Part shown: positions 1-9,514 of the stretch, piece by piece
Layout of the letters: every line of letters begins with the position of its first letter
Numbering within the stretch: position 1 is the first letter of the stretch
Source of the DNA: Chthoniobacterales bacterium
Lineage (GTDB): Bacteria > Verrucomicrobiota > Verrucomicrobiia > Chthoniobacterales > UBA6821
Direction of reading: 5' to 3'
NCBI GenBank assembly: GCA_019747735.1
Contig: JAIEQL010000038.1
Location: 1 to 53,551, forward strand
DNA length: 53,551 nt
The notes under the pieces: generated by a model
What the model saw: the letters and a program-made list of their open reading frames with translations, nothing else
What the model was told of the DNA's origin: nothing
Database searches by the model: none
Made by a program: the position numbers and the translations under genes

Positions 1-89
1 AGCGCTCGCTCTTCGGCCTTGCCTTTTCTAAAAATCTCTGCGTTCTTTCATGTAATTTCTAAGTAATTTGACTATAACCGGATAAAACA

Positions 90-118
90 TTGAAAAGAAA
101 GAGTATCCTTCTTACACT
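90..118 (+). promoter_or_regulatory. Putative sigma70 promoter of recA
   Basis: TTGAAA (90-95) and TACACT (113-118) are separated by 17 bases and lie 40 bases before the recA start, so a transcript would begin near 125. Five of six and four of six bases match the consensus. I see no clear LexA-type palindrome here, so SOS control is not supported by the sequence. Confidence 0.5.
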
Positions 119-157
119 TTTCAACTTCACCATTCTCACTCACTTACTTTTTTTCCT

Positions 158-1207
158 ATGCCTAAAGACGACTCCACTAACGACAAGAACGCCGCTCTCG
201 CTACCAAAGAGCAGATGGCGCGTGCTAAGAATCTCGATTTAGCGATTCAACAAATTGCTAAAGATTACGGTGACGGCGCGATCATGCGGCTTGGGCAACC
301 AGGGGCCAAAGGGATTTCTGTGATTCCCACGGGAAATTTATTGATCGATCGTGCTCTTGGTGTTGGGGGATTTCCTAAAGGACGCATTATTGAAGTTTAT
401 GGTCCTGAGTCTTCTGGAAAAACAACCCTGACCTTGAGCGTCATTGCGCAAGCTCAAAAAAGAGGAGGGCTAGCTGCTTTTATCGATGTGGAGCATGCCT
501 TGGATCCGATCTACGCACGAAAGTTGGGAGTGAATTTGGAAGATCTTCTGGTCTCCCAACCCAGCTCTGGAGAGGAAGCGCTCCGCATTTGCGAAACATT
601 AGTTCGTTCCAATGCGTTGGATGTTGTCGTGCTTGATTCTGTTGCAGCACTGGTGACCAAGGGCGAGCTGGAGGGAGAGATTGGTGATTCAGTGGTAGGG
701 TCACAAGCCCGATTGATGAGCGCTGCGATGCGCAAGCTTACTGCTTTTATTTCTAAGGCGGATACATGCGTGATTTTTACCAATCAAATTCGCGAGAAAA
801 TTGGAGTGATGTTTGGCAGCCCCGAGACAACACCAGGGGGCAAGGCCCTTAAATTCTACTCGAGCGTCCGGGTTGATATTCGCCGTATTGGAGCGATTAA
901 GCTAAGCGATGGTACTGTCACAGGAAATCGTACGCGCATCAAGGTGGTCAAAAATAAAGTTGCTCCACCGTTTACCGAGGCAGAATTTGACATCATGTAC
1001 AGCGAGGGAATTTCCAATACCGGCTCTTTGTTGGATCTTGCGCTCGAACAAAATATCATCGAGAAGCGTGGCTCCTGGCTCAGTTACAAAGGCAACCAAC
1101 TCGCTCAAGGCCGGGATGCAGGGAAAGAGGCTCTGAAGAACGATTCTGCGTTGTATACGGAGATTGAGGCTGCTGTGAAAGCAAGGTTGGAAGAAGAAAA
1201 GAAATAG
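158..1207 (+). CDS. recA: Recombinase RecA
   Basis: RecA forms ATP-dependent filaments on single-stranded DNA, drives homologous strand exchange and activates LexA-type repressor cleavage. The 349 residues match the usual family length. The Walker A motif [10 protein letters not shown] lies at about 82-91, the catalytic-glutamate segment DVEHALD at about 110-116, Walker B (VVVLDS) near 155, and the conserved [20 protein letters not shown] of DNA-binding loop L2 at about 209-228. The C-terminus is acidic and lysine-rich (EEEKK), as is normal. ATG is the start and no Shine-Dalgarno motif precedes it; the leader is U-rich. The gene stands alone and converges on nfo, another DNA-repair gene. Confidence 0.98.
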   Translation: MPKDDSTNDKNAALATKEQMARAKNLDLAIQQIAKDYGDGAIMRLGQPGAKGISVIPTGNLLIDRALGVGGFPKGRIIEVYGPESSGKTTLTLSVIAQAQKRGGLAAFIDVEHALDPIYARKLGVNLEDLLVSQPSSGEEALRICETLVRSNALDVVVLDSVAALVTKGELEGEIGDSVVGSQARLMSAAMRKLTAFISKADTCVIFTNQIREKIGVMFGSPETTPGGKALKFYSSVRVDIRRIGAIKLSDGTVTGNRTRIKVVKNKVAPPFTEAEFDIMYSEGISNTGSLLDLALEQNIIEKRGSWLSYKGNQLAQGRDAGKEALKNDSALYTEIEAAVKARLEEEKK

Positions 1208-1233
1208 AACTGTGAGGGTAAGTGATAAGTGAT

Positions 1234-1254
1234 GATGGTTTTTTAAAATCCATC
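1234..1254. terminator. Possible bidirectional terminator between recA and nfo
   Basis: GATGG (1234-1238) pairs with CCATC (1250-1254) around a T6A4 centre, giving a short AT-rich hairpin in the 116-base gap between two convergent genes. The T run is within the stem, so the call is tentative. Confidence 0.3.
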
Positions 1255-1304
1255 TTATCAAAATATGATTTTCGAGAACTGAATTGTTTTTGATTTTTTA
1301 AAAC

Positions 1305-1335
1305 ACTCATTACCCATTACCCATCACTCATTACA
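1305..1335. repeat. Degenerate heptamer array (CATTACC type)
   Basis: Repeats of CATTACC/CATCACT occupy the 3' end of nfo and its downstream flank. The last nfo codons (CNE) and its stop are read from this array. A related block occurs at 53370-53388. It belongs to the intergenic heptamer theme described in the findings. Confidence 0.5.
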
Positions 1336-2280
1336 GGCTGCAAAACGGCGCAGGAGTTCCATGGCAATCACATCCTCCGCGAGGTCTTTTCCTTTTGGGG
1401 TTTCTAAAATTTTCGGAATCGGGGCAAGCTCTGGAGCCTTCATAATCCAGCGAAAAGTATCTAAACCAATTTTTCCTTTACCCAAATTTTCGTGGCGATC
1501 GACATGAGAATCAAATGCTGCCTTGGATTCATTGAGATGCAGTACGGCAAGTTGCTTGAGCGATAAAATGTCATCAAAAATTTTAAAAACTTTTTGAGCT
1601 CCTTTGGTTGCTGAGAGATCATAGCCAGCAGCAAACACGTGTGCCGTGTCAAGGCAGATACAGAGGCGTTCTGGAGAGTTAACGCGAGAGAGAATTTCTG
1701 CGAGCTCTTCGAAACGAGAGCCTAAGCAACTTCCTTGACCGGCTGTTGTTTCGAGTGTGATGCGAACTTTTAATGTTGGGTGCTCAGCATGAATCTGATT
1801 AAGGCTTTGCACGATACAGCGCAGTCCCTTTTCTATACCTGCTCCTAAGTGGGATCCAGGATGCAAGACAAGATAAGGAATGTTGAGTTGATCGCAGCGC
1901 ACCAACTCTTCACCAAGCGAGCGCAGTGATTTTTCATGGTTCTGGCAATTTTCTGTGCCGAGATTTATTAAGTAACCAGCATGTGCTACCAAGGCCTTCA
2001 GTCTGTGGCGCAGCGGATGTTTTATGAATGCTTGAATTTCCTCTTCAGAAAAAGGTTTAGCAAACCACTGCATATTATTTTTGACAAAAATCTGCATGGC
2101 ACTGCAGCCAATATTCACAGCGCGATCAATCGCCTTGGCAACGCCACCAACTGTGGGAATGTGGGAGCCAAGACAAGGAGTACTTAAGCAATCTTTATCA
2201 GTTTTTATAACCTTCTTCGCGGAGATAAGGTTGCAGTTGGCAGCTGCTTGCTTTGCGGGGTCATGAATTCTTTGAGACAT
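1324..2280 (-). CDS. nfo: Endonuclease IV (AP endonuclease, Nfo)
   Basis: This enzyme cleaves DNA 5' to abasic sites in base-excision repair and uses three zinc ions in a TIM barrel. The family's metal-ligand motifs appear in order: AHAGYLINLG, LHPGSHLGAG, ETTAGQGS, CLDTAHVFAAGYD, HLNESK, DSHVDRHENLGKG and ETPKG. The family is usually about 285 residues, and this 318-residue protein carries a 35-40 residue N-terminal extension before LGSHIPTVGG. No internal methionine or obvious alternative start near the barrel replaces it, so the first ATG is kept. The gene is convergent with recA, so the two repair genes sit side by side but are transcribed separately. Confidence 0.95.
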   Translation of the reverse strand: MSQRIHDPAKQAAANCNLISAKKVIKTDKDCLSTPCLGSHIPTVGGVAKAIDRAVNIGCSAMQIFVKNNMQWFAKPFSEEEIQAFIKHPLRHRLKALVAHAGYLINLGTENCQNHEKSLRSLGEELVRCDQLNIPYLVLHPGSHLGAGIEKGLRCIVQSLNQIHAEHPTLKVRITLETTAGQGSCLGSRFEELAEILSRVNSPERLCICLDTAHVFAAGYDLSATKGAQKVFKIFDDILSLKQLAVLHLNESKAAFDSHVDRHENLGKGKIGLDTFRWIMKAPELAPIPKILETPKGKDLAEDVIAMELLRRFAACNE

Positions 2281-2541
2281 TAGGAAAGATGGATATACTC
2301 ATCACAAATCGAAACTTAGGGATTTTTGCTTGCTATTATTACTCCTAACTTCTTTATCAGAGCTAGCGTTATATTCGCATAGCGCTGTACTCTTCGCTCT
2401 TGCTAGAGAAAATGATTTCAACATAAAAAAATCTGATTTTCATTTGTCATGAGTATAGCGAGGAATTTTTTTTAAATAAAAACCTAACATTTGGTGTCAA
2501 AAAAAAGAGAATATAAAAAGTGAAAATTTTTCACTTTCTGC
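2281..2541. other. Intergenic region between nfo and the ribosomal protein cluster
   Basis: No convincing gene is seen. The stretch is AT-rich. It holds the divergent control region of nfo and rpsL, including a near-perfect palindrome (AAGTGAAAA/TTTTTCACTT, about 2518-2538) directly upstream of the rpsL promoter, which could be an operator or UP-element-like sequence. Confidence 0.4.
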
Positions 2542-2569
2542 TTGCACTTCTGCATTATTTGTCTACATT
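2542..2569 (+). promoter_or_regulatory. Putative promoter of the str-S10-spc cluster
   Basis: TTGCAC (2542-2547) and TACATT (2564-2569) are separated by 16 bases and preceded by a strongly A/T-rich block and a palindrome at about 2518-2538. The expected start near 2576 leaves a leader of about 85 bases before rpsL. I see no other comparably good promoter before secY, so it may drive most of the cluster. Confidence 0.5.
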
Positions 2570-2662
2570 CACCCGTCCGGCCTTTCATGGGATTTCGTGA
2601 GCATAATCAACCGACTTTGATTTTTGCCGCTAGAAAAGAGAAAGTAAGGCCCCGTTAACATT

Positions 2663-3070
2663 ATGCCGACTATCAACCAACTCGTACGAAAAGGACGCCG
2701 CAAAGTCTTGGTGAAATCAAAATCACCAGCACTTGTCAGTTGTCCACAGCGCCGTGGCGTTTGTGTTCAAGTAATGACGCGTACTCCCAAAAAGCCTAAC
2801 TCTGCCTTGCGCAAAGTTGCGAAAGTTCGTTTGACCAATGGGCAAGAGGTGATTGCTTATATTCCAGGAGAAGGTCACAACTTACAAGAGCACTCTATCG
2901 TCTTAGTCCGTGGTGGCCGTGTCAAAGATCTTCCTGGCGTTCGTTATCATATTGTTCGTGGAACTCTTGATAGTCTTGGCGTTGATGGTCGCCGTCGGAG
3001 TCGCTCCAAATATGGTGCCAAACGTCCTAAGGCTGGCGCTGATGAAAAAGCAACTTCCAAGAAAAAATAA
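2663..3070 (+). CDS. rpsL: 30S ribosomal protein S12
   Basis: S12 lies in the decoding centre of the 30S subunit and controls accuracy; it is the classical streptomycin target. The protein starts [11 protein letters not shown] and has the hallmark [15 protein letters not shown] loop (near residues 40-55) and [11 protein letters not shown] followed by [14 protein letters not shown] (near 75-100). Lysines are present at the usual streptomycin-resistance positions, so the sequence predicts a sensitive, accurate ribosome. Length is 135 residues, against about 124 in E. coli, through a lysine-rich C-terminal tail. It is the first gene of the cluster, 42 bases before rpsG. Confidence 0.98.
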   Translation: MPTINQLVRKGRRKVLVKSKSPALVSCPQRRGVCVQVMTRTPKKPNSALRKVAKVRLTNGQEVIAYIPGEGHNLQEHSIVLVRGGRVKDLPGVRYHIVRGTLDSLGVDGRRRSRSKYGAKRPKAGADEKATSKKK

Positions 3071-3080
3071 TTTTCTACAG

Positions 3081-3105
3081 AACTGACAACTAACAACTGA
3101 CAACT
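3081..3105. repeat. Heptamer array (AACTGAC type) before rpsG
   Basis: AACTGACAACTAACAACTGA continues to 3105 and stops eight bases before the rpsG ATG. No Shine-Dalgarno motif is present. This is one of the clearest of the leader arrays in the window. Confidence 0.7.
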
Positions 3106-3112
3106 ATTTTCT

Positions 3113-3586
3113 ATGTCTCGTCGCAAACGTGTTCTTCATAAAGAGGTCAAAACTGATCTTCGCTATGCTAGTCCTTTAGTAGCCCGCCTGGTTACTTCAA
3201 TCATGCGTTGTGGCAAGCGTTCTGTTGCAGAAAAAATTGTTTATACCGCCATCGAAACAACACGTTCCTCTACAGAGGTGGTCGATCCGCTTGATGTTCT
3301 TCAAAAAGCTATTGAAAATATTCGTCCTCGCCTTGAGGTCAAAAGCCGCCGTGTCGGTGGAGCTACCTATCAAGTACCGATGGAAGTGGCTTTAGACCGT
3401 TCTCACGCCTTGGCTATGCGCTGGTTGGTGACTTTTGCAAAAAAACGGAAAGGTATTCCCATGGCCAAGGCCCTTGCTAACGAGCTCAAGGATGCTTCTA
3501 TGGGTCAAGGAGCTGCGATTAAAAAAAGAGATGATCTTCATAAAATGGCGCAAGCTAATAGGGCTTTTGCTCACTTCCGTTGGTAA
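3113..3586 (+). CDS. rpsG: 30S ribosomal protein S7
   Basis: S7 nucleates assembly of the 30S head and contacts the E-site tRNA and mRNA. The 157 residues equal the normal length. The start MSRRKRVLHKE, the segment VEVKSRRVGGATYQVPMEV (as LEVKSRRVGG here) and the C-terminal KMAQANRAFAHFRW are diagnostic. It follows rpsL and precedes fusA by 48 bases, the conserved str operon order. The start is preceded by an AACTGAC array and TTTTCT instead of a Shine-Dalgarno sequence. Confidence 0.98.
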   Translation: MSRRKRVLHKEVKTDLRYASPLVARLVTSIMRCGKRSVAEKIVYTAIETTRSSTEVVDPLDVLQKAIENIRPRLEVKSRRVGGATYQVPMEVALDRSHALAMRWLVTFAKKRKGIPMAKALANELKDASMGQGAAIKKRDDLHKMAQANRAFAHFRW

Positions 3587-3634
3587 TTTTTGTTCCCCTT
3601 ATCGTTCTTTGATAACCACCTTTTCTAACTAGCT

Positions 3635-5794
3635 ATGGCTTCCGCTAACATTGATTCTTCCAATCCGAATTCTCCGGATCGCGCTTTCCCTTTGGAGAGA
3701 ACGCGTAATATTGGAATTTGTGCCCACATCGATGCAGGTAAGACCACATTGACAGAGCGTGTTCTTTTTTATACCGGAATGATTCACAAGATTGGTGAAG
3801 TTCATGAAGGAACTACCGTCACTGACTGGATGGAGCAAGAGAGAGAGCGTGGTATTACGATTACCTCTGCGGCTACAACTTGTAGTTGGAAGCAGCGTGT
3901 CGAAAAAGATGTCGTCAAACTTTTTCCAGATATTGAACAGCGTGTCAATATCATTGACACCCCTGGTCACGTTGATTTTACAGCTGAAGTGGAGCGTTCT
4001 CTTCGAGTTCTTGATGGTGCTATCGCCGTCTTCTGTGGTGTTGCAGGCGTGCAGCCTCAATCCGAAACCGTCTGGCATCAAGCTGACAAATATGGTGTGC
4101 CTCGCATTGCTTTTGTCAACAAGATGGATCGCACTGGCGCTAATTTTGAAAATGCTGTTAATGATATGCGGACCAAGCTTGGCGCAAACGCTTGGCCCAT
4201 TTTGATTCCGCTTGGCTCCGAAGATAACTTGCGTGGTCAAATCGACGTCGTGAACCACAAAATAGTTCTCTACGCTGATGACAGTAGCATGGGATCGACT
4301 TACACGATTGAAGATGTTCCAGCTGAATATAGTGACATTACGAAAAAAGCTTATGACGATTTAGTTAACCAAATGATGGATCTTGATGAGGAGATCGGTA
4401 ATCTTTTCTTAGAAGAGAGACCGGTGACCCGTGAAGATTTGAAAAAGGCAATCCGTCGCCAAACAATTGCTAATCGTTTTGTTCCCGTGGCAGGTGGTTC
4501 TGCTTTTAAAAACAAAGGAGTCCAATACCTCGTTGATGCTGTTGTGGACTATCTTCCAAGTCCTGTTGATATTGAGGCTGCTAAAGGAATGGATCCCGAT
4601 ACTCATGCTGAGAAGTTTGCCGTTACAAACGATTTTGAGCCCTTCTGTTCGTTAGCTTTCAAGCTTTGGAGTGATCCTTTCGTTGGTAAGCTCGTTTTCT
4701 TCCGTGTCTATTCCGGAAAATTGAGCAAAGGAGATACTGTTTATAATCCTCGGACCAACAAGCGCGAACGTATCAGTCGTCTGATTCAAATTCAGGCTGA
4801 CAAACGACAAGACATTGATACTTGTTATTCGGGCGATATTGCTGCGATTGTCGGGATCAAAAACATCACTACCGGTGATACCCTCTGCGATGAAGATCAC
4901 CCTATTTTGTTAGAGCCGCCATCTTTCCCAGATCCTGTTATTTCAATGTCGATTGAGCCGAAGACTAAGGCTGATCAAGAAAAAATGGGAATTGCTCTTC
5001 AGCGCCTTGCTGAAGAAGATCCAACATTTCGCGTCTTCACCAACGAAGATACTGGTCAGACTATCATCGCTGGAATGGGTGAATTGCATTTAGAAATTAT
5101 CCGTGACCGAATGTTGCGTGAATTTAAAGTGGATGCTGCATCTGGCAAACCTCAGATTGCCTATAAAGAAACAGTGCTAACTCCTGCTGATGGAGAAGGC
5201 AAGTTGATCAAGCAATCAGGTGGTCGCGGTCAATATGGACATGTTGTTATCAAGATTGCACCAAATGAACGTGGTAAAGGAATCACTATTGAGAACGAAA
5301 TTGTTGGTGGCACTATTCCAAAAGAATTTATCCCAGCTGTTATCAAGGGGCTGAACGAGGCGGTCCTCAATGGTGTTGTTGGTGGCTATCCAGTTATCGA
5401 TTTGCATATCGATATTGTTGATGGCTCTTACCACGACGTCGATTCTAATGAGTTGGCCTTTAAGATGGCAGCCATTTTTTCTCTCAAAGATGCCATGAAA
5501 AAAGCAAAGCCCATCCTTTTAGAGCCTATCATGAAAGTGGAAGCGACTACTCCTGAAGAGTATCAAGGCGATATCATGGGTGACCTGAATCGTCGTCGTG
5601 GAAAAATCATGTCCATTGAAACAAAAAGAGTCAACACGAGCGTCAATGCGCAAGTTCCTTTAGCTGAAATGTTCGGTTATGCTACGGCAATCCGCTCCCT
5701 TTCTAAAGGTCGTGCTGCCTACTCCATGGAACCATCTCATTTTGAGCAAGTGCCAGCACAAACTTTGGCAGCAGTTCTGGATCAAAAGAATTAA
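3635..5794 (+). CDS. fusA: Elongation factor G
   Basis: EF-G is the GTPase that translocates tRNA and mRNA on the ribosome. Motifs are G1 [13 protein letters not shown] (about 30-42), G2 RGITITSA, G3 [13 protein letters not shown]4 NKMDRTGA (about 162-169) and G5 [10 protein letters not shown]. Domains II-V follow, including the domain IV segment [11 protein letters not shown]. At 719 residues it is slightly longer than E. coli EF-G because of an about 15-residue Ser/Asn/Pro-rich N-terminal lead. tuf, the usual next gene, is absent here and rpsJ follows directly. That arrangement is consistent with PVC bacteria. Confidence 0.98.
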   Translation: MASANIDSSNPNSPDRAFPLERTRNIGICAHIDAGKTTLTERVLFYTGMIHKIGEVHEGTTVTDWMEQERERGITITSAATTCSWKQRVEKDVVKLFPDIEQRVNIIDTPGHVDFTAEVERSLRVLDGAIAVFCGVAGVQPQSETVWHQADKYGVPRIAFVNKMDRTGANFENAVNDMRTKLGANAWPILIPLGSEDNLRGQIDVVNHKIVLYADDSSMGSTYTIEDVPAEYSDITKKAYDDLVNQMMDLDEEIGNLFLEERPVTREDLKKAIRRQTIANRFVPVAGGSAFKNKGVQYLVDAVVDYLPSPVDIEAAKGMDPDTHAEKFAVTNDFEPFCSLAFKLWSDPFVGKLVFFRVYSGKLSKGDTVYNPRTNKRERISRLIQIQADKRQDIDTCYSGDIAAIVGIKNITTGDTLCDEDHPILLEPPSFPDPVISMSIEPKTKADQEKMGIALQRLAEEDPTFRVFTNEDTGQTIIAGMGELHLEIIRDRMLREFKVDAASGKPQIAYKETVLTPADGEGKLIKQSGGRGQYGHVVIKIAPNERGKGITIENEIVGGTIPKEFIPAVIKGLNEAVLNGVVGGYPVIDLHIDIVDGSYHDVDSNELAFKMAAIFSLKDAMKKAKPILLEPIMKVEATTPEEYQGDIMGDLNRRRGKIMSIETKRVNTSVNAQVPLAEMFGYATAIRSLSKGRAAYSMEPSHFEQVPAQTLAAVLDQKN

Positions 5795-5795
5795 G

Positions 5796-5831
5796 CTCAA
5801 ACTTTAACTTTAACTTTTAACTTCAAACTTC
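5796..5831. repeat. Heptamer/hexamer array (AACTTTA type) before rpsJ
   Basis: Reiterated AACTTTAACTTTAACTTTT and AACTTCAAACTT fill the gap between fusA and rpsJ and end four bases before the ATG. There is no Shine-Dalgarno motif. Confidence 0.7.
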
Positions 5832-5834
5832 TTC

Positions 5835-6146
5835 ATGGCTGCCGGACATCGCATTCGCATTCGACTTAAAGGTTTTGATTTTCGTCTCCTTGATATTTCT
5901 GCATTAGAAATTGTGGAGACGGCTAAGCGCACTGGATCTAAAGTGGTAGGACCTATCCCGCTTCCAACCCATATAGAAAAGTTTACTGTCAATCGCTCTC
6001 CTCATGTCGACAAGAAGTCGATGGATCAATTTGAAATAAGAACTCACAAACGCCTTCTGGATATTCTTGAGCCAACAGCCAAAACTGTGGATGAGCTTCG
6101 TAAGCTTAATTTACCGGCTGGTGTTGATATTTCGATCAAGATCTAA
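5835..6146 (+). CDS. rpsJ: 30S ribosomal protein S10
   Basis: S10 is part of the 30S head and, as NusE, also takes part in transcription antitermination. The 103 residues match the family. [15 protein letters not shown] near the N-terminus, [24 protein letters not shown] and [12 protein letters not shown] are diagnostic, and the C-terminus ends GVDISIKI. It joins the str genes to the S10 genes without tuf. The leader is a heptamer array rather than a Shine-Dalgarno sequence. Confidence 0.98.
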   Translation: MAAGHRIRIRLKGFDFRLLDISALEIVETAKRTGSKVVGPIPLPTHIEKFTVNRSPHVDKKSMDQFEIRTHKRLLDILEPTAKTVDELRKLNLPAGVDISIKI

Positions 6147-6147
6147 C

Positions 6148-6175
6148 GTAACTCTTCAACTGTAACTTCAACTCT
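6148..6175. repeat. Heptamer array (AACTCTTC/AACTGTAACTTC) before rplC
   Basis: The 32-base rpsJ-rplC gap is almost entirely degenerate AACT-based repeats followed by TTTT and ATG. Confidence 0.6.
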
Positions 6176-6178
6176 TTT

Positions 6179-6823
6179 ATGGCCATCGGAATTCTCGGAA
6201 AAAAAATTGGGATGACTCGTGTTTATGATGCGAAAGGACATGCTCGCGCTGTCACTGTTCTTGAGGCTAAGGGGAACCATGTCCTTCAAGTGAAAACTCT
6301 AGAAAAGGAAGGCTACAGTGCTGTGCAACTTGGCTTTGACGATCAAAAAATTCACCGTGTGACAAAAGCTCAGCAAGGTCATTTTAAGAAAGCAGGGTCA
6401 ACTCCAAAACGTTTTCAGAAAGAGTTTCGATTAGCTCCAGGTGAAGCTGCTCCAGCTTTAGGAGAATGGAATCTTTCCAACTTTCAGCAAGGACAGTTTG
6501 TCGATGTGATTAGCACTTCGAAAGGAAAAGGATTTCAAGGTGTTGTGCGTCGTTTTAAATTTGCTGGGCAGCCAGAAACGCACGGCTCAATGATGCATCG
6601 TCGTAACGGTGCGATTGGAAATCGTCTTACGCCAGGACGTGTTTGGAAGAATATGGGGATGCCAGGACATATGGGGCATACACAAATTACAACTCAGAAT
6701 TTGGAAATTATTCAAATCCGAGAAAAGGAAGGAGTTATCCTCATTAGTGGCGCTGTCCCTGGTGCTAAAGGAACTTATGTTATGGTGCGTCCTGCTAAAA
6801 AGAAGTCAGCAACTAAAAGCTAA
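6179..6823 (+). CDS. rplC: 50S ribosomal protein L3
   Basis: L3 is an early-assembly 50S protein reaching the peptidyl transferase centre. The start MAIGILGKKIGMTRVYD, the loop GSMMHRRNGAIGNRLTPGRVWKNMGMPGHMG (near 140-170, with the glutamine-methylated loop region) and the C-terminal GAVPGAKGTYVMV are diagnostic. Length is 214 residues against 209 in E. coli. It is followed by rplD after five bases, suggesting tight co-transcription. Confidence 0.98.
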   Translation: MAIGILGKKIGMTRVYDAKGHARAVTVLEAKGNHVLQVKTLEKEGYSAVQLGFDDQKIHRVTKAQQGHFKKAGSTPKRFQKEFRLAPGEAAPALGEWNLSNFQQGQFVDVISTSKGKGFQGVVRRFKFAGQPETHGSMMHRRNGAIGNRLTPGRVWKNMGMPGHMGHTQITTQNLEIIQIREKEGVILISGAVPGAKGTYVMVRPAKKKSATKS

Positions 6824-6828
6824 CAAGC

Positions 6829-7440
6829 ATGAAATCAAATCTTTTAACTCTTGAGCTAGCTAAAACAGCCAACATCGATCTTATCACTAGCGGCAAAGGG
6901 ACTCAGGCTGTTCACGATGTTGTGGTAGCCATGAGGGCCAATCGCCGTAGTGGTACCGCTTCTGTCAAAACTAAAGCAACCGTCAATCTTTCTGGAAAGA
7001 AGCCATGGCGGCAAAAAGGCACGGGGCGTGCTCGTGCAGGTTATGCCAGCTCTCCTGTTTGGGTTGGTGGTGGGGTTGTTCATGGGCCTCACCCTCGCTC
7101 CTATGCTAAAAATGTGACAAAAAGAGTTAAAAAACTTGCCTTTAGAAAAGCCCTTAGTGCTCGCATTCTTGAAGGTCATGTTTTTCTCGTAGAAAAATTT
7201 AATTTGGAGCAACCCAAAACAAAAGAGATTATTGCTCTTATCAAGGAGATTCACGGAGGAGCAAAGTGCACCTTGGTAATTGGAACACAATTTTTAGAAA
7301 ACACTTTTTTAGGCGCTCGCAATATTCAAAATACGCTTTTGATGAGCGCAGAAGAGGTCAATACCGAACAGTTGCTTGCTTTTGATAAAGTTATCATTAC
7401 TCAAGAAGCGCTGACAGCTCTTAGCAACCGCTTGGCATAA
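6829..7440 (+). CDS. rplD: 50S ribosomal protein L4
   Basis: L4 lines the exit tunnel and in E. coli also autoregulates the S10 operon. The conserved loop KPWRQKGTGRARAG followed by SPVWVGGGVVHGPHPRSY lies at about residues 60-88. The C-terminal segment of L4, involved in the Rossmann-like domain, runs to LTALSNRLA. The 203 residues are standard. Gaps are 5 bases from rplC and 10 to rplW. No S10-leader-like structure is recognised upstream, so E. coli-style L4 control is not evident. Confidence 0.97.
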   Translation: MKSNLLTLELAKTANIDLITSGKGTQAVHDVVVAMRANRRSGTASVKTKATVNLSGKKPWRQKGTGRARAGYASSPVWVGGGVVHGPHPRSYAKNVTKRVKKLAFRKALSARILEGHVFLVEKFNLEQPKTKEIIALIKEIHGGAKCTLVIGTQFLENTFLGARNIQNTLLMSAEEVNTEQLLAFDKVIITQEALTALSNRLA

Positions 7441-7450
7441 TTATTATCGT

Positions 7451-7735
7451 ATGAAAGAAATTTTTTATCTCGTTCAAAAAGTTCATATCAGCGAAAAAGC
7501 AAGCTTGCTTGGGGAGAAACAAAATCAATATGTTTTTCGTGTCCATCCGGAGGCTAATAAAATTGAACTCAAGAATGCTATTGAGCGTCTTTTTAAAAAA
7601 CATGTACTCGCCATTCGTACCATGCAATATGCAGGGAAGAAAAAACGAGAGCGTCGTGCTGATTTTGGGCGTCGTGCTCATTGGAAAAAAGCTATTATTA
7701 GCTTAGCTCCTGGAGATAAAATCGACCTCACCTAA
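7451..7735 (+). CDS. rplW: 50S ribosomal protein L23
   Basis: L23 sits at the tunnel exit and docks trigger factor and SRP. The 94-residue protein has the family pattern: VHISEKASLLGEKQNQYVFRV, EANKIELKNAIERLFKKHV and a basic loop GKKKRERRADFGRRAHWKKAII, ending in LAPGDKIDL. It follows rplD by 10 bases and precedes rplB by 62 bases that hold a heptamer array. Confidence 0.96.
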   Translation: MKEIFYLVQKVHISEKASLLGEKQNQYVFRVHPEANKIELKNAIERLFKKHVLAIRTMQYAGKKKRERRADFGRRAHWKKAIISLAPGDKIDLT

Positions 7736-7765
7736 GACAAGAGAGAAAACTTTTATTTTTAATTA

Positions 7766-7793
7766 TTACCTGCAACCTGCCAACTGTAACCTG
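7766..7793. repeat. Heptamer array (AACCTGC type) before rplB
   Basis: ACCTGCAACCTGCCAACTGT with AACCTGA following ends five bases before the rplB ATG. A nearly identical array precedes carA at 47104-47139, about 39 kb away. Confidence 0.7.
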
Positions 7794-7797
7794 ATTT

Positions 7798-8637
7798 ATG
7801 GCACTGAAAACTTTTAGACCTCTTACTCCCTCGCAGCGCTTTAAAGCGCTTCCTTCGTTTGAGGAAATTACCAAAGGGACTCCCGAAAAGTCGCTTTGCG
7901 AAATCAAAAAACGTACTGGGGGTCGCAATAACCTTGGTCGCAAAACGGCACGTCATCGTGGAGGTGGGCACAAGAAAAAATATCGGATAATTGATTTTAA
8001 ACGTATTCATCGTAACGTTTCTGGCGAAGTCTTATCAGTAGAGTATGATCCCAATCGAACAGCCCGTATTTGTCTTGTACAATATCCTGATGGAATTAAA
8101 ACCTACATTCTTGCTCCCAATGGAATTACTGTTGGGACAAAAGTTACTGCCGGCGAAAATGCAGAGCCAACTCTTGGAAATGCTCTTCCTTTAAAAGTAA
8201 TCCCACTGGGTTCTGTATTGCACAACATTGAGCTGACACCTGGTCGTGGAGGGCAAATTGTTCGCAGCGCTGGTTCGCAAGCAGTGCTAAACAATAGAGA
8301 AGCTGGTTATGCACTCATTAAGATGGCTTCTGGAGAGTTGCGCCGTATTCATGAAGAGTGTTATGCTACCATTGGGCAAGTTAGCAATGGAGAACACATG
8401 AATGTCTCTAGCGGAAAAGCTGGTCGTAGCCGTTGGCTCGGGATTCGTCCTCAGACACGTGGTATGGCTATGAATCCTATTGATCACCCAATGGGTGGAG
8501 GACAAGGTAAGAGCAAGGGAGGTGGCGGGCGCCATCATCCTATGAGTCCTTGGGGACAGCTTGCCAAGGGCTTTAAGACCCGTGCCAAGCGCAAAGCTTC
8601 AGACAAGTTTATTACCCAGCATCGTAAAAAGAAATAA
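7798..8637 (+). CDS. rplB: 50S ribosomal protein L2
   Basis: L2 is a primary 23S-binding protein needed for subunit joining and peptidyl transfer. The protein has the RNA-binding core [19 protein letters not shown] near 40-60, [17 protein letters not shown] near 85-100, and the conserved C-terminal segment [19 protein letters not shown] containing the essential histidine. Length is 279 residues (E. coli 273). rpsS follows after six bases. Confidence 0.98.
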   Translation: MALKTFRPLTPSQRFKALPSFEEITKGTPEKSLCEIKKRTGGRNNLGRKTARHRGGGHKKKYRIIDFKRIHRNVSGEVLSVEYDPNRTARICLVQYPDGIKTYILAPNGITVGTKVTAGENAEPTLGNALPLKVIPLGSVLHNIELTPGRGGQIVRSAGSQAVLNNREAGYALIKMASGELRRIHEECYATIGQVSNGEHMNVSSGKAGRSRWLGIRPQTRGMAMNPIDHPMGGGQGKSKGGGGRHHPMSPWGQLAKGFKTRAKRKASDKFITQHRKKK

Positions 8638-8643
8638 TCTAGT

Positions 8644-8922
8644 ATGGCACGTTCACTTAAAAAAGGTCCCTTTGTCGAATGGAAGCTTCTCGAGAAAATC
8701 GATAAGCTTAATGAAGGTGGTATTAAAAAACCCATTAAAACATGGTCTCGTCGTTCCACAGTCACCCCTGACTTTGTTGGACATACTTTTAATGTTCATA
8801 ATGGTCGTTCCTTCATCCCTGTTTTTGTTACAGAAAACATGGTAGGACACAAATTAGGAGAATTTTCCCCGACTCGTATCTTTAAGAAACATGGATCGCA
8901 TACCGCTAAAGTAACTAAATAG
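8644..8922 (+). CDS. rpsS: 30S ribosomal protein S19
   Basis: S19 is in the 30S head and forms intersubunit bridge contacts. [75 protein letters not shown] are classic S19 segments. Length 92 residues is standard. An 88-base gap, unusually long for this position, separates it from rplV. Confidence 0.98.
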   Translation: MARSLKKGPFVEWKLLEKIDKLNEGGIKKPIKTWSRRSTVTPDFVGHTFNVHNGRSFIPVFVTENMVGHKLGEFSPTRIFKKHGSHTAKVTK

Positions 8923-9010
8923 CGTTTGATGCTGGCTCACCCACTCACGTTCCTTAACTAGCTTTTGTGCTCTTCCTTAATTTTTAAAGTCATTTTCTAA
9001 TATCGCTCTC

Positions 9011-9487
9011 ATGCAAGTTAAATCTATTTATCGTTACGCAAAAATTTCTGCTTTTAAAGCTCGTGAGGTAACTCGTGAGATTCAAGGCATGCCTGCCATG
9101 GATGCTCTCTTGCAGCTAAAATTTATTCCTAAAAAAGCAGCTCCTTTGATTTATAAAACACTTAAAAGTGCGATTGCTAATGCAGAGCAAAATAACAATC
9201 TTCGTCCAGAGGTGCTTGTCATCAAAGAAGCTGTCATTGGAGAGGCGACTACTCTGAAACGAATTACCCCTAAAGCACGTGGCAGTGCTGGTCCTATTCG
9301 TAAACGGACCAGTCACATTCGTATCGTATTGACCGATGAGGTGCCTATTGTACGCCGTTCTGATCGTGCTCAAGCGACAAAAAAAAGAGCTAAAAACAAT
9401 AAAAAAGAGCCTGCCCATCTCAAAAAAGAGTCCCCAGTTCCTTCCGCTGAGACTCAGCCAGAATTAACATCAGAAGCAACAGCTTAA
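9011..9487 (+). CDS. rplV: 50S ribosomal protein L22
   Basis: L22 stabilises 23S rRNA and its beta-hairpin lines the exit tunnel (macrolide site). The core (about 1-115) has the L22 pattern KAREVTREIQGMPA, LQLKFIPKKAAPLIYKTLKSAIANAE and the hairpin ITPKARGSAGPIRKRTSHIRIVL. The 158-residue length exceeds the usual 110 because of a charged, low-complexity C-terminal tail of about 40 residues (KKRAKNNKKEPAH followed by Pro/Ser/Glu-rich sequence). The tail is probably disordered and lineage specific. Confidence 0.96.
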   Translation: MQVKSIYRYAKISAFKAREVTREIQGMPAMDALLQLKFIPKKAAPLIYKTLKSAIANAEQNNNLRPEVLVIKEAVIGEATTLKRITPKARGSAGPIRKRTSHIRIVLTDEVPIVRRSDRAQATKKRAKNNKKEPAHLKKESPVPSAETQPELTSEATA

Positions 9488-9514
9488 TCTTACACTAATA
9501 TCACTAACTAAATT

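Noticed and set aside
902..1261. 119-codon minus-strand frame over the recA 3' end
   Set aside because: Shadow of recA; no independent start context or domain.
3629..4258. 209-codon open frame on the minus strand
   Set aside because: It is antisense to the EF-G G domain and has no recognisable protein features; the plus-strand EF-G is certain.
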